Positions 19,422 through 28,708 of a stretch of 64,000 nucleotides of DNA are shown one piece after another. This DNA comes from Streptomyces marincola. Its GTDB lineage: Bacteria > Actinomycetota > Actinomycetes > Streptomycetales > Streptomycetaceae. Position 1 is the first letter of the stretch; each line of letters starts with the position of its first letter. The stretch spans positions 5,820,001-5,884,000 of the forward strand of contig NZ_CP084541.1 in assembly GCF_020410765.1 (NCBI RefSeq), given 5' to 3'. The notes under the pieces are model-generated. The model worked only from the letters and a program-made list of their open reading frames with translations. It was not told the DNA's origin and made no database searches. A program made the position numbers and the translations under genes.

Positions 19422-21248
19422 GTGCCCACCCCCTCCGCCGTACCGCGCCCCGAGTACCCGAGGCCGCAGTTCGTCCGCGGCGACTGGCTCAACCTCAACG
19501 GCACCTGGCAGTTCGAGTTCGATCGCGGTGACAGCGGTCTTGAACGCGGTCTGCTCGAACGCGACCTCACGGGAGAGATCACCGTTCCGTTCTGCCCGGA
19601 GTCGGAGCTGTCCGGCATCGGTGAGACCGACTTCCTCGAAGCCGTCTGGTACCGGAGGACGCTGACGCCGCCCGCGGAGTGGGCGGGCCGTCGCCTGCTC
19701 CTGCACTTCCAGGCCGTCGACTACGACACCACCGTGTGGGTGAACGGCACCGAGGTGGCCCGCCACCGCGGCGGCTTCACCCCGTTCACCGCCGACCTCG
19801 GCGGCGTCGCGGAGCCGGGCGGGGAGATCACCGTCACCGTCCGGGCCCGCGACCCCAAGTCGGGACCGCAGGCGCGCGGCAAGCAGGCGGTCCGGTACGC
19901 CAACCACGACTGCAACTACACGAGGACCACCGGGATCTGGCAGACCGTGTGGCTCGAACCCGTGCCCGAGGTCCACCTGCGGCGGCCCAGGATCACGCCC
20001 GACCTGGCCGGCTCCGCGTTCCACCTGGAGCTTCCGCTGTCGGGCAACCGCCCCGGGTACCGGGTGCGCGCGGTGCTGAGCGACGCGGGCGGCGAGGTGG
20101 CGCGCGCCGAGGCGCGCGCCGACCTCGACCTCGCGCCGCGCCTCCACCTGCCGGTGCCGCGGGACCGGGTGCGCACGTGGTCGCCCGAGGACCCGCACCT
20201 GTACGGCCTGCGCCTCGAACTGCTCGACGCCGACGGCTCGGTGGCCGACGCGGCCGACAGCTACGCGGGGCTGCGGGCGGTCGGAATCCGCGGCAAGGCG
20301 ATCACGCTGAACGGTGAGGCGGTCTTCCAGCGGCTCGTTCTCGATCAGGGCTGGTACCCGGACGGCCTGATGACGGCGCCGAGCGACGAGGCGCTGGTCC
20401 GGGACATCGAACTGGCGATGGCCGCCGGGTTCAACGGGGCGCGGCTGCACCAGAAGGTGTTCGAGGAGCGGTTCCTGTACCACGCGGACCGGCTCGGCTA
20501 CCTGGTGTGGGGCGAGTTCGGGGACTGGGGCTGCGAGGTCGGCGGCACCTCGGGCGACAACCAGCAGCCGGACGCCTCCTATGTGGGCCAGTGGCTCGAA
20601 GCGGTCGAACGCGACTACTCGCACCCGTCGATCGTCGGCTGGTGCCCGCTGAACGAGACGTACCAGCGGCTGCACGACCGGATCACCCAGCTCGACGCGG
20701 TGACCCGCGCGATGTACCTGGCCACCAAGGCCATGGACACCACACGGCCGGTGGTCGACGCCTCCGGCTACGCGCACCGGGTGGCCGAGACGGACGTCTA
20801 CGACGCGCACAGCTACGAACAGGACCCGGCGGCGTTCGCCAAGCAGGTGGCGGGGCTCGACCGCGACGAGCCGTACGTCAACGCCCACCGCGACGGCCAC
20901 ACCTGGTCGCTGCCGTACCGCGGGCAGCCGTACTTCATCAGCGAGTTCGGCGGCATCTGGTGGCACCCGGAGACGGCCGCCGAGGCGCGCGGCGACGACC
21001 GGCAGGAGTCGTGGGGCTACGGCGACCGGCCGCGCGACGAGGAGGAGTTCCACCAGCGCTTCGCGGGGCTGACCGGCGTGCTGCTGGACGACCCCGGCAT
21101 GTTCGGCTACTGCTACACGCAGCTGACCGACGTGTTCCAGGAGCAGAACGGCATCTACCGCTTCGACCGCACCACCAAGCTGGACGTCGACCGGGTCCGC
21201 GAGGCGCAGACGCGCCCGGCGGCGATCGAGCGGCGCGCGAACGACTGA
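19422..21248 (+). CDS. Glycoside hydrolase family 2 (beta-galactosidase/beta-glucuronidase-like)
   Basis: The 608-residue enzyme has a sugar-binding jelly-roll domain, an immunoglobulin-like domain and a TIM barrel. The acid/base is Glu412 in PLNET and the nucleophile is Glu508 in ISEFGG; together with GFNGARLHQK they place it in GH2. It is shorter than LacZ and has no signal peptide, so it should act in the cytoplasm on the imported sugar. GTG 19422 follows AGGAG. The natural substrate cannot be fixed; many actinobacterial relatives are labelled only as GH2. Confidence 0.88.
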   Translation: MPTPSAVPRPEYPRPQFVRGDWLNLNGTWQFEFDRGDSGLERGLLERDLTGEITVPFCPESELSGIGETDFLEAVWYRRTLTPPAEWAGRRLLLHFQAVDYDTTVWVNGTEVARHRGGFTPFTADLGGVAEPGGEITVTVRARDPKSGPQARGKQAVRYANHDCNYTRTTGIWQTVWLEPVPEVHLRRPRITPDLAGSAFHLELPLSGNRPGYRVRAVLSDAGGEVARAEARADLDLAPRLHLPVPRDRVRTWSPEDPHLYGLRLELLDADGSVADAADSYAGLRAVGIRGKAITLNGEAVFQRLVLDQGWYPDGLMTAPSDEALVRDIELAMAAGFNGARLHQKVFEERFLYHADRLGYLVWGEFGDWGCEVGGTSGDNQQPDASYVGQWLEAVERDYSHPSIVGWCPLNETYQRLHDRITQLDAVTRAMYLATKAMDTTRPVVDASGYAHRVAETDVYDAHSYEQDPAAFAKQVAGLDRDEPYVNAHRDGHTWSLPYRGQPYFISEFGGIWWHPETAAEARGDDRQESWGYGDRPRDEEEFHQRFAGLTGVLLDDPGMFGYCYTQLTDVFQEQNGIYRFDRTTKLDVDRVREAQTRPAAIERRAND

Positions 21249-21266
21249 CCCGCCCGGCAACCACCA

Positions 21267-21312
21267 CCCGCGCCCCGGCGCGCGCCCCACACGGGCGCCG
21301 CCGGGGCGCGGG
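21267..21312. terminator. Terminator hairpin, GH2 operon / MFS gene
   Basis: Perfect 14-bp arms at 21267-21280 and 21299-21312 with an 18-nt loop lie between the convergent genes; further GC palindromes follow. Confidence 0.7.
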
Positions 21313-21331
21313 CGCGCGCGTGGGGCGCGCG

Positions 21332-22567
21332 TCAGTCCGCGCCCGCGCCGGTCGTGGTGCCGCCGGGCGCGGCGGGTGGGCGGCGGCCCTCCAGGATGCC
21401 CGAGGTCAGCAGGATGACCAGGCCCGCGAGCGGTACCACGAGCAGGCCGGCCCGGATCGACTCGGCGTCGGCGATCACCCCGACCAGGGGCGGCGAGAGC
21501 AGGAAGCCGATGCGCAGCAGGAACGCGGTCACGGTGATCCCGGCGCCGGGCCACAGCCCCGGGATCTCGTCGGCGGCGTGGAACGCGGCCGGGATGAGGG
21601 TCGCGATGCCGAGGCCCGCGAGACCGAAGCCGACGACCGTGCTCGGGACCGAGGGCCACAGCAGCGCGGTGCCCATGCCGATCAGGACCAGCACCCCGCC
21701 GAGCCGGGCCGTGGCGCGGTCGCCGATCCGGTGCACGACCCGGTCGCCGAGCAGCCGCCCGACGGTCTGCATGCCCTGGAGCGAGGCGAACGCGAGGCCG
21801 CCGACGAACGCGTTGGTCATCAGCTCGTCGCGCAGGTAGACCGAGCCCCACGAGGCGCCGGAGTCCTCGACCACGGCCGCCGCGGCGGCGAGCAGGCCGA
21901 GCACGGCGAGCAGCCGCACCACGTGCGCCCCGAGCGCGCGCCTGCCGCCGGCGTCCGCGCCCTCCGGCTCCTGCTCACGCGGCTCGCGTTCCGCGTCCTC
22001 CGCGCCCGGCAGCAGGAACCGCAGGGTGACCAGCGCGGCGGCCACCGTCACGGCGCCCACCGCGGCCAGGTGCCAGGCCAGGTCGATCTCCGCCTGCGCC
22101 GCGCCCGCGCCGCAGAAGCCGCCGAGCACCGCGCCCACGCTCCACAGCCCGTGGAACGCGTTCAGGATCGACCGCCCGTACAGGCGCTGCACGCGCATGC
22201 CGTGCGCGTTCATGGACACGTCGGTGATCGCGTCGAGGCCGCCGGCCAGGAACAGCGCCACGCACAGCAGCACGAAGCCGGGGGAGACGCCGATGAACAC
22301 GAGGTTGACGCCGGCGAGTGCCATCGTGGCCACGGCGGAGCGGGCCGACCCGAAGCGTTTGATCAGCGGGCTGGCCAGCAGGCCCACGCAGAGGGCGCCG
22401 AGCGGCATGGCGGCGATGGCGGTGCCGAGCGCGGTGTTGGAGAGGTCCAGGTCCGCCTTGATGTCGGGATAGCGCGGTACGACGTTGGCGAACAGGAAGC
22501 CGTTGACGAAGAAGAGGGCCGCGACGGCGACGCGCGCCCGGACAGCCGTGCCGACTGCGGTGGCCAT
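21332..22567 (-). CDS. Major facilitator superfamily transporter
   Basis: This membrane protein of about 411 residues has twelve predicted helices in two halves, separated by an acidic loop (EDAEREPREQEPEG). The first helix region FVNGFLFANVVPRYPDIKAD resembles YbjJ-type MFS carriers, whose substrates are mostly unknown. ATG 22567 was chosen because homologous sequence begins about there; ATG 22585 and TTG 22597 are alternatives and none has a clear ribosome binding site. Confidence 0.8.
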   Translation of the reverse strand: MATAVGTAVRARVAVAALFFVNGFLFANVVPRYPDIKADLDLSNTALGTAIAAMPLGALCVGLLASPLIKRFGSARSAVATMALAGVNLVFIGVSPGFVLLCVALFLAGGLDAITDVSMNAHGMRVQRLYGRSILNAFHGLWSVGAVLGGFCGAGAAQAEIDLAWHLAAVGAVTVAAALVTLRFLLPGAEDAEREPREQEPEGADAGGRRALGAHVVRLLAVLGLLAAAAAVVEDSGASWGSVYLRDELMTNAFVGGLAFASLQGMQTVGRLLGDRVVHRIGDRATARLGGVLVLIGMGTALLWPSVPSTVVGFGLAGLGIATLIPAAFHAADEIPGLWPGAGITVTAFLLRIGFLLSPPLVGVIADAESIRAGLLVVPLAGLVILLTSGILEGRRPPAAPGGTTTGAGAD

Positions 22568-22709
22568 AGTTCTCGATCCCGCCATGCGGTCGGACAAGCG
22601 TTACGGCGGAAGATCCTACAGCGCGTCGTCCGGGCCGTCAGCCGGTTTCTTCCGGCAGCCGGCGGTGCGGGCCGCGGGCGGGGCGGCGCGCCACCGCCCA
22701 CGGCCCGGG

Positions 22710-22985
22710 TCAGCCGGGCCAGGTGCCGGTCACCCGGTGCACCGCCCTGGCGCCCGCGCGGTCCACGGTGGCCTTCACCACCGCGTACACCGCGCCCTGC
22801 GCCGCCGCGGCCAGCCAGATCTCCCGCCACGAGCGCTCGCGGTCGGTGGCGCTCCAGGTGTGCTCGTCGTGCCGCAGGCTCTTCCACGAGCGCCGGAACG
22901 CGGCTCCCGCGACCAGCCCGCTCACCGTGCCGGTGAGCAGCCCGACCGGACGGTAGGCGGCCTTCACCGGGTTCACCGGGGTCAC
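22710..22985 (-). CDS. DUF4235 membrane protein
   Basis: The 91-residue protein has the DUF4235 pattern: an N-terminal segment with VGLLTGTVSGLVAGAAFRRSWK, a short variable loop and an Ala-rich helix AAAAQGAVYAVVKATVDRAG. GTG 22985 overlaps the stop of the DUF3618 gene (GTGA) and has GGAAGGAG upstream. It is third in a translationally coupled trio common in Streptomyces. No function is established. Confidence 0.8.
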   Translation of the reverse strand: MTPVNPVKAAYRPVGLLTGTVSGLVAGAAFRRSWKSLRHDEHTWSATDRERSWREIWLAAAAQGAVYAVVKATVDRAGARAVHRVTGTWPG

Positions 22986-23347
22986 CGCTCCTTCCGGTTG
23001 CGGCGGCGCAGCAGGATGAAGGCGGCCGTCGCCACGAGGACCGAGACCGCCGCGACGGGCACGGGCGAGGAGCGCACCACGTGCGTGGCGCGGCCCGCCT
23101 GGTGCCTGGCGGGTGCGGCGGCCTTGCCCCGCACCTGCCCCGTCAGCGCCGTGGCCTGCCCCTTCAACGCGGTGGCCTGGCCCTTCAGGGCGGTGGCCCC
23201 GCCGGCGACGCGGTCCTTCACGCCCGACGCCACGTTGGCCTTCATATTGGCCTTGGAGGCCAGCGCGGCCACGGTCCTGCCCAACTGCTCCCTGGTGCCG
23301 TCCACCTGGGCGCGCAGCTCGTCGGTGACCTTGGTGTTGCTCGTCAT
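22982..23347 (-). CDS. DUF3618 protein
   Basis: The 121-residue protein has the DUF3618 start (DELRAQVDGTREQLGRTVAAL), an amphipathic Ala/Lys segment with the repeated unit ALKGQAT, and a C-terminal membrane helix followed by RRRNRKER. The repeats suggest a coiled or membrane-lining helix. It overlaps the holin-like gene upstream and the DUF4235 gene downstream by 4 nt each. Confidence 0.8.
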   Translation of the reverse strand: MTSNTKVTDELRAQVDGTREQLGRTVAALASKANMKANVASGVKDRVAGGATALKGQATALKGQATALTGQVRGKAAAPARHQAGRATHVVRSSPVPVAAVSVLVATAAFILLRRRNRKER

Positions 23348-23763
23348 GAGTGTGCCCTTTCCCTGATCTCGGCCATGTCGGCCTTCACACTGTCGATCGC
23401 CGCCTCGGGGCGCGGCGGCGCGGACCGGCGGAACTCCCTGCGGGCCATGGCCGCGAGCAGCGCGGCACCCGCCGCGAGCACGCAGGTCACGATCAACGCG
23501 GCGGCCCACACCGGGAGCGCGAGCGCCAGCGCGGCGATCACCGTGGCCACCAGCGCCTGGAAGGCCACGACGGCGACCAGCCCCGCCCCGGCGTACAGGC
23601 CGCCTCCCTTGCGGTAGCCCCTGCCCTTCTCGGCCAGTTCCGCCTGCGCGAGCCGCATCTCCTCGCGCATCAGCCGGGAGAACTGCTGGGAGGTCCGGGA
23701 GATCAGTGCCCCGGTCGACTCCTCACTGAGGCTGCGCACCGACTCCTGATCGGTCTTCGCCAT
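23344..23763 (-). CDS. Phage holin-like membrane protein (Phage_holin_3_6 / DUF1469)
   Basis: The 139-residue protein has an acidic N-terminal half predicted as helix (QFSRLMREEMRLAQAELAEK) and two central membrane helices, typical of the Actinobacteria family named after phage holin superfamily III. It is not evidence of a prophage. It heads the coupled trio with DUF3618 and DUF4235, which together probably form a membrane-associated complex of unknown use. Confidence 0.8.
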   Translation of the reverse strand: MAKTDQESVRSLSEESTGALISRTSQQFSRLMREEMRLAQAELAEKGRGYRKGGGLYAGAGLVAVVAFQALVATVIAALALALPVWAAALIVTCVLAAGAALLAAMARREFRRSAPPRPEAAIDSVKADMAEIRERAHS

Positions 23764-23843
23764 CTCTCGTTCACCATCCGTTCCTTCCTTGCCGCCTCCG
23801 GGTACCCCTGCGGGCGCGGGCCATGCGGGGCGCGGACGATCCG

Positions 23844-25217
23844 TCACTCCCCGGCGCCTCCGGGGGCCTTCGGCCCCTCGCCCGGCAGCGCCCGGGAACG
23901 GCCGCCCCGCGCCGGGCGGCGCCGGCGCGCGTGCAGGGCGCCGAGCAGTGCGCCCGCGCCGATCACCACGAGACCCCGCAGCCAGACGTCGGGATCCACC
24001 TGCGTGGCCAGGACCGCGCAGGACAGGACGCCGAGGACCGGCACCGCGCGCGGCACCCGGAAGTGGTCCCCCGGCACCGCCTCGTGCCGCAGCGCGAGCA
24101 CGGCGCAGTTGACGCCGGTGAAGACGACGAGCAGCAGCAGGACCAGGGTGGAGCTGAGGGTGGTGACGTCGCCGGTGAGCGCGAGCAGTGCGGAGAGCGC
24201 CGCGGTCACGGCGATGGCCGCCCAGGGCGTGCGGCGGCGCGGCAGCACGCGGGTGAGGAACGCGGGCAGCAGCCCGTCCCTCGCCATGCCGTACGCGAGC
24301 CGGGAGGCCATGATGCCGGTGAGCAGCGCGCCGTTGGCCACGGCGACCAGGGCGATGGCGCTGAACAGCCGGTGCGGCACGCCCCCGGCCGTGTCGACGA
24401 CTTCGAGGAGCGGGCCGCTGGAGTCGGCCAGCCGTTCGGTCGGCACGGCGATGCCCGCGGCGAGTCCGACCAGCACGTAGACGAGGCCCGCGGAGCACAG
24501 GGCGGCGAACAGCGCGCGCGGGTAGGAGCGGCGCGGGTCGATGGTCTCCTCGGCCAGGTTGGCCGATGCCTCGAAGCCCACGAACGAGTAGTAGGCGACA
24601 ACGGCCCCGCCCAGCACGGCCGCCGCGGCGCCGCCTTCCCCCGTGCCCAGCCGGGTCAGCCCGTCGTAGTGGCCGTCGCCGCGCAGCGCGATCCAGGCAC
24701 CGAGGCCCACGATCAGCAGCAGGCCGCCGGTCTCCACGAGCGTGGCCGCGGCGTTGGCCCGCACCGACTCGGTGATGCCCCGCAGGTTCAGCAGCGCGAG
24801 GGAGCAGAGGAACACCACCGCCACGCCCGCGGTCGGCAGGGTGACGAACGCGGCCAGGTAGTCGCCGCCGAACGCGCGGGCGAGCCCGGCGACGGCGACC
24901 AGCCCCGCGCACAGCGTGCAGAAGCCCGTGAAGAAGCCGAGGAACGGCCCGAACGCGCGCGTGGTGTAGTGGGCGGCGCCGCCCGCCGCAGGGTACTTCG
25001 TGGCGAGTTCCGCGTAGGAGGCGGCCGTCAGCAGCGCGAGGGCCAGAGCGGTCAGCATGGGCACCCACACCGCGCCGCCGGATTCCGCCGCCACCTGCCC
25101 GACCAGCACGTACACCCCGGCGCCCAGCACGTCGCCGAGGATGAACAGGTAGAGCAGGGGAGTGGTCAGCGCCTTCTTCAGCGGGGTGCCGCCGTCGGGC
25201 GGGTCCGGAGAGTTCAC
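23844..25217 (-). CDS. APC-superfamily amino-acid permease
   Basis: The 457-residue protein has about twelve membrane helices. It has the APC signature in helix 1 (ILGDVLGAGVYVLVGQ), an unwound GAG segment, and the conserved YYSFVGFEASANLAEE region. Length and pattern suit a cationic or general amino-acid transporter. GTG 25217 is preceded by AGGAG, so I prefer it to GTG 25259. It diverges from the P450 gene across 244 bp. Confidence 0.85.
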   Translation of the reverse strand: MNSPDPPDGGTPLKKALTTPLLYLFILGDVLGAGVYVLVGQVAAESGGAVWVPMLTALALALLTAASYAELATKYPAAGGAAHYTTRAFGPFLGFFTGFCTLCAGLVAVAGLARAFGGDYLAAFVTLPTAGVAVVFLCSLALLNLRGITESVRANAAATLVETGGLLLIVGLGAWIALRGDGHYDGLTRLGTGEGGAAAAVLGGAVVAYYSFVGFEASANLAEETIDPRRSYPRALFAALCSAGLVYVLVGLAAGIAVPTERLADSSGPLLEVVDTAGGVPHRLFSAIALVAVANGALLTGIMASRLAYGMARDGLLPAFLTRVLPRRRTPWAAIAVTAALSALLALTGDVTTLSSTLVLLLLVVFTGVNCAVLALRHEAVPGDHFRVPRAVPVLGVLSCAVLATQVDPDVWLRGLVVIGAGALLGALHARRRRPARGGRSRALPGEGPKAPGGAGE

Positions 25218-25461
25218 GGCGCGCTCCTGCCCGCGCCGCGCCCGCGTAGCCTCCGGCACGGCGGTGAACCGTGGCCGCGGACGTGTTCGGGCCTACGCCC
25301 GGTACCTGGGTGCGGCGCTTTTTGCCGCACGCACTCCCCGCCCGTGCTTCACGCTCGCCGGGGCGCCGCGCGTGGCGGGCGCGCCCGGCGGACATGGTGT
25401 CGGTGACGGAACGGGGCGTGCCGGAACGTGCCCCGGTGACCGGGGCGCAGGGAGGACACGG

Positions 25462-26799
25462 ATGAGTGTTGCCGCGGCCATTCCCCAGGCCGGCGGGGCG
25501 GTGCCGGTCCTCGGGCACTCCCTGCGGCTGCTGCGGGACCCGCTGGGGTTCGTCGCCTCCCTGCCCGCTCAGGGCGACCTCGTCAGGATGCGGTTCGGCC
25601 CGCTCGGCGTGGTCCTGGTGTGCGACCCGGAGCTCACCCGCCAGGTCCTGGTGAACGACCGCACGTTCGACAAGGGCGGTCCTGTCATCCACCGGGCGCG
25701 CGAGATCGCGGGCGACGGACTCGGCACGTGCCCGCACGCCGCCCACCGCAGGCAGCGGCGGCTGTGCCAGCCCGCGTTCCACCGGGACCGCATGCCCGGC
25801 TACGCGGACGCGATGGCCGCCCTGTGGAACGGGGCGACCGCGTCCTGGCGGGACGGGCAGGAGATCGGCGTCGTCAACGAGCTGACGGGCCTGGTGCTGC
25901 GGGTGGCGGTGGAGACGATGTTCTCCACGCGCCTGCCGCCGGGGACGGCGGAGCGGATCGTCGCCGACTTCCAGCTGCTCACCGCCGCCGTCTTCCGCCG
26001 CATGGTCACCCCGGCCGCGCTCACGCGGCTGCCGACCCCGGGCAACCGCCGCTACGCACAGGCCCGCGCCCGGCTGCGGTCCGAGGTCAGGACGATCATC
26101 GCCGACCGCAGGGCGGAGGGCGGTGATCGCGGCGACCTGCTGTCCTCCCTGCTCGACGCCCAGGACCCGGAGAGCGCGGCGGACGGCCGTGTCCTCTCCG
26201 ACTGGGAGCTGGCCCAGCAGGTCGTCACGTTCCTGTCCGCGGGCACCGACACCACCGCCAACACGCTGTCCTGGGCCCTGCACCTGCTCCAGCAGCACCC
26301 CGAGGTGGCGCGGCGCCTGCGGGCCGAGGCCGACGAGGTACTGGCCGGCGGCCCCGTCGCCGCCGCGCACGTGCCCGGGCTCGGGCTGGCGGCACGCGTG
26401 GTGAACGAGACGCTGCGCCTGTACCCGCCCGGCTGGCTGAGCACGCGCCTGGTCACCCGGGAGACCGTGCTCGGCGGCGTCCCGCTCGCGGCGGGCACCA
26501 CCGTGGCCTGGAGCCCGTACCTCATCCACCGCAGGCCGGAACTGTTCGAGCGCCCCGAGCGCTTCGACCCCGACCGGTGGCGCGAGAGCACGCCGGGGCG
26601 CGACGCGTTCATCCCGTTCGGCGGCGGCGCCCGCAAGTGCATCGCGGACCGGTTCGCGGTCACGCACGCCGTGATCGCGCTCGCGGCGATCGTTTCCCGC
26701 TGGACGTTCGAACCGCTGCCGGGCCCGCCCGTGCGGCCCGTGGTGCGGGCCGTCCTCAGCCCGGTGGCCCTGCGGCTGCGGCTCGCGGCGCGGCCCTGA
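25462..26799 (+). CDS. Cytochrome P450
   Basis: The 445-residue monooxygenase has the I-helix AGTDTTANT, the K-helix ETLR (NETLRLYPPGW), the PERF region (RPERFDPDRW) and the heme loop FGGGARKC with axial Cys393. The N terminus (IPQAGGAVPVLGHSLRLLRD) and the TCPHAAHRRQRRLCQPAFHR segment resemble terpene-oxidising P450s of the PtlI/CYP183 kind, from memory. No terpene synthase, ferredoxin or reductase gene is adjacent, so the substrate and redox partner are unknown. ATG 25462 follows GGGAGGA. Confidence 0.88.
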   Translation: MSVAAAIPQAGGAVPVLGHSLRLLRDPLGFVASLPAQGDLVRMRFGPLGVVLVCDPELTRQVLVNDRTFDKGGPVIHRAREIAGDGLGTCPHAAHRRQRRLCQPAFHRDRMPGYADAMAALWNGATASWRDGQEIGVVNELTGLVLRVAVETMFSTRLPPGTAERIVADFQLLTAAVFRRMVTPAALTRLPTPGNRRYAQARARLRSEVRTIIADRRAEGGDRGDLLSSLLDAQDPESAADGRVLSDWELAQQVVTFLSAGTDTTANTLSWALHLLQQHPEVARRLRAEADEVLAGGPVAAAHVPGLGLAARVVNETLRLYPPGWLSTRLVTRETVLGGVPLAAGTTVAWSPYLIHRRPELFERPERFDPDRWRESTPGRDAFIPFGGGARKCIADRFAVTHAVIALAAIVSRWTFEPLPGPPVRPVVRAVLSPVALRLRLAARP

Positions 26800-26802
26800 C
26801 GC

Positions 26803-26834
26803 CCCGGTGGGCGGGCCGCGGCCCGCCCACCGGG
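26803..26834. terminator. Terminator, 32-bp perfect palindrome
   Basis: Positions 26803-26818 and 26819-26834 are exact reverse complements between the convergent P450 and GH13 genes. Confidence 0.7.
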
Positions 26835-26856
26835 ACGCGGGCCCGGCAGCCGGCGC

Positions 26857-28509
26857 TCAGGCGCCGTCCCCCGGGGCCGGCGCCAGCCAGACCGCCGTGT
26901 CCCGCGGGACGGCCCCGCCGGCCGTCGGCCCGCTGGCGAGCAGCACGCGCTCCCCTGCGGGCAGGGGCAGCGGCTCCGGCGCGAAGTTCACCCGGCAGAC
27001 CAGGCCGCCGCGCCGGAACGCCAGTTCGCCCGCGCGCGCCGGCAGCCAGGCGAACGCCTCGGCGCCGCGCTGCCGGCGCCGCAGTGTCAGCGCCGCTCGG
27101 TACAGTTCGAGGAACGAGTCGGGCCGCCCGCGCTGCGCCTCGACGGACCGCTCCCCCCAGCCCGCCGGCTGGGGGAGCCAGCTCGCCGCGCCGGGCCCGA
27201 AACCGAGCGAGGGGCCCGAGCGCGACCACGGGATCGGGACGCGGCACCCGTCCCGGCCCTTGACCGCGCGGCCGGTCCGTTCCCACATCGGGTCGCGCAG
27301 CACCTCCCGCGGCAGGTCGGGCACTTCCGGCAGGCCCAGTTCCTCGCCCTGGTAGAGGTACGCGGTCCCCGGCAGCGCGAGCGTCAGCAGGGCCGCGGCC
27401 CTGGCCCTGCGTTCCCCGGTCGCCTCGTCGGGCTCGGGATCGCGGCCGTCGGCGGCCAGCCAGGCCGGGAGGTCGGTACCGGGCGGCAGCGCGTACCGGC
27501 TGACGTGCCTGACCACGTCGTGGTTGGACAGCACCCACGTGGGCAGCGCGCCGACGGAACGGGCGGCTGCCAGGGAGCTGTCGATCACCTCGCGGAACGC
27601 GGGCCCGTCCCACGGGCAGCGCAGGTAGAAGAAGTTGAACGCCTGGTGCAGCTCGTCCGGGCGCGTGTACAGCGGCAGCCGCCGCGCGCTGACGCCCGCC
27701 TCGGCGACCGCGATCCGGGGCGGTTCGTAGGCGTCGAGTACCTTGCGCCACGCGCGGTAGACCTCGTGCACCTCGGTGCGGTCCCAGAACGGGTGGTCCT
27801 CGCCCTCGGGCGGCGCGTTCAGCGGCGCCGAGTCGCGGCCGTGGGTGTCGCGCAGCGGCGGCGTGAGGTCCTTGCGCAGCCCGTGCGCGACATCGACGCG
27901 GAAACCGTCGACGCCCAGGTCGAGCCAGAAGCGCAGGGTCTTCTCGAAGTCGGCGATGACATCGGGGTGCTCCCAGTTCAGGTCGGGCTGCTCCGCGGCG
28001 AAGATGTGCATGTACCACTGCCCGTCGGGCACGCGGGTCCAGGCGCTGCCGCCGAACTTCGACTGCCAGTCGGCCGGCGGCAGACCCCCGTCGGGCCCGC
28101 GCCCGTCGCGGAACACGAAGCGGGAGCGGGCCTCGGAGCCCGGCCCCGCGGCCAGCGCCTCGACGAACCACGGGTGTTGGTCGGAGCAGTGGTTGGGCAC
28201 GATGTCGACGATGACCTTGAGGCCGAGGGCGTGGGCGCGCTCCAGCAGCGCCTCGGCGTCGCGCAGCGTCCCGTGCCGCGGGTCGACCGCGCGGTGGTCG
28301 GAGACGTCGTAGCCCGCGTCGGCCCAGGGCGAGGGGTAGAACGGGGTGAGCCACACGGCGTCGACCCCCAGGTCCGCCAGGTGGTCGAGGCGGTCGGTGA
28401 TGCCCCGCAGGTCGCCGATGCCGTCGCCGTCGGAGTCGGCGAAGCTGGGGACGTAGATCTGGTAGACAACCGGGTCCCGCCACCAGTCGGCGGTCGTGCT
28501 GTGGGTCAC
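26857..28509 (-). CDS. GH13 alpha-glucosidase / oligo-1,6-glucosidase
   Basis: The 550-residue cytoplasmic enzyme has the four GH13 regions: DIVPNH at 102-107, GFRVDVAH with nucleophile Asp206, AEAG with acid/base Glu270, and SNHD with transition-state stabiliser Asp331. The opening QIYVPSFADSDGDGIGDLRG is typical of the oligo-1,6-glucosidase/trehalose-type subfamilies. It should release glucose from short alpha-glucans. GTG 28509 is preceded by AGAGGAAG. No maltose transporter is adjacent. Confidence 0.9.
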   Translation of the reverse strand: MTHSTTADWWRDPVVYQIYVPSFADSDGDGIGDLRGITDRLDHLADLGVDAVWLTPFYPSPWADAGYDVSDHRAVDPRHGTLRDAEALLERAHALGLKVIVDIVPNHCSDQHPWFVEALAAGPGSEARSRFVFRDGRGPDGGLPPADWQSKFGGSAWTRVPDGQWYMHIFAAEQPDLNWEHPDVIADFEKTLRFWLDLGVDGFRVDVAHGLRKDLTPPLRDTHGRDSAPLNAPPEGEDHPFWDRTEVHEVYRAWRKVLDAYEPPRIAVAEAGVSARRLPLYTRPDELHQAFNFFYLRCPWDGPAFREVIDSSLAAARSVGALPTWVLSNHDVVRHVSRYALPPGTDLPAWLAADGRDPEPDEATGERRARAAALLTLALPGTAYLYQGEELGLPEVPDLPREVLRDPMWERTGRAVKGRDGCRVPIPWSRSGPSLGFGPGAASWLPQPAGWGERSVEAQRGRPDSFLELYRAALTLRRRQRGAEAFAWLPARAGELAFRRGGLVCRVNFAPEPLPLPAGERVLLASGPTAGGAVPRDTAVWLAPAPGDGA

Positions 28510-28708
28510 GGCTTCCTCTCATCGCATGGGTCGGGCGTGGGGTGGATCGTCGAACGCGCGGTGCGCGCGGGCCGGGCGGCGCGCGCCCGGCGTTCCGCAC
28601 CGGTCGGACAAGCCTTTCACCGCCACGGGGAACGCGCGGACCCGGGCGGCGGCAACCGGCCCGCCCCCCGCGGCGGTTGGCCCGCGCGCGGCCGGGGCCC
28701 GCGGCGGG

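Noticed and set aside
23344..23763. Prophage lysis gene because of the holin-like family name
   Set aside because: No phage structural or lysin genes are near, and the coupled DUF3618/DUF4235 genes indicate a chromosomal membrane module.
25462..26799. Terpene biosynthetic cluster suggested by the P450
   Set aside because: No terpene synthase, prenyltransferase or redox partner gene is adjacent.
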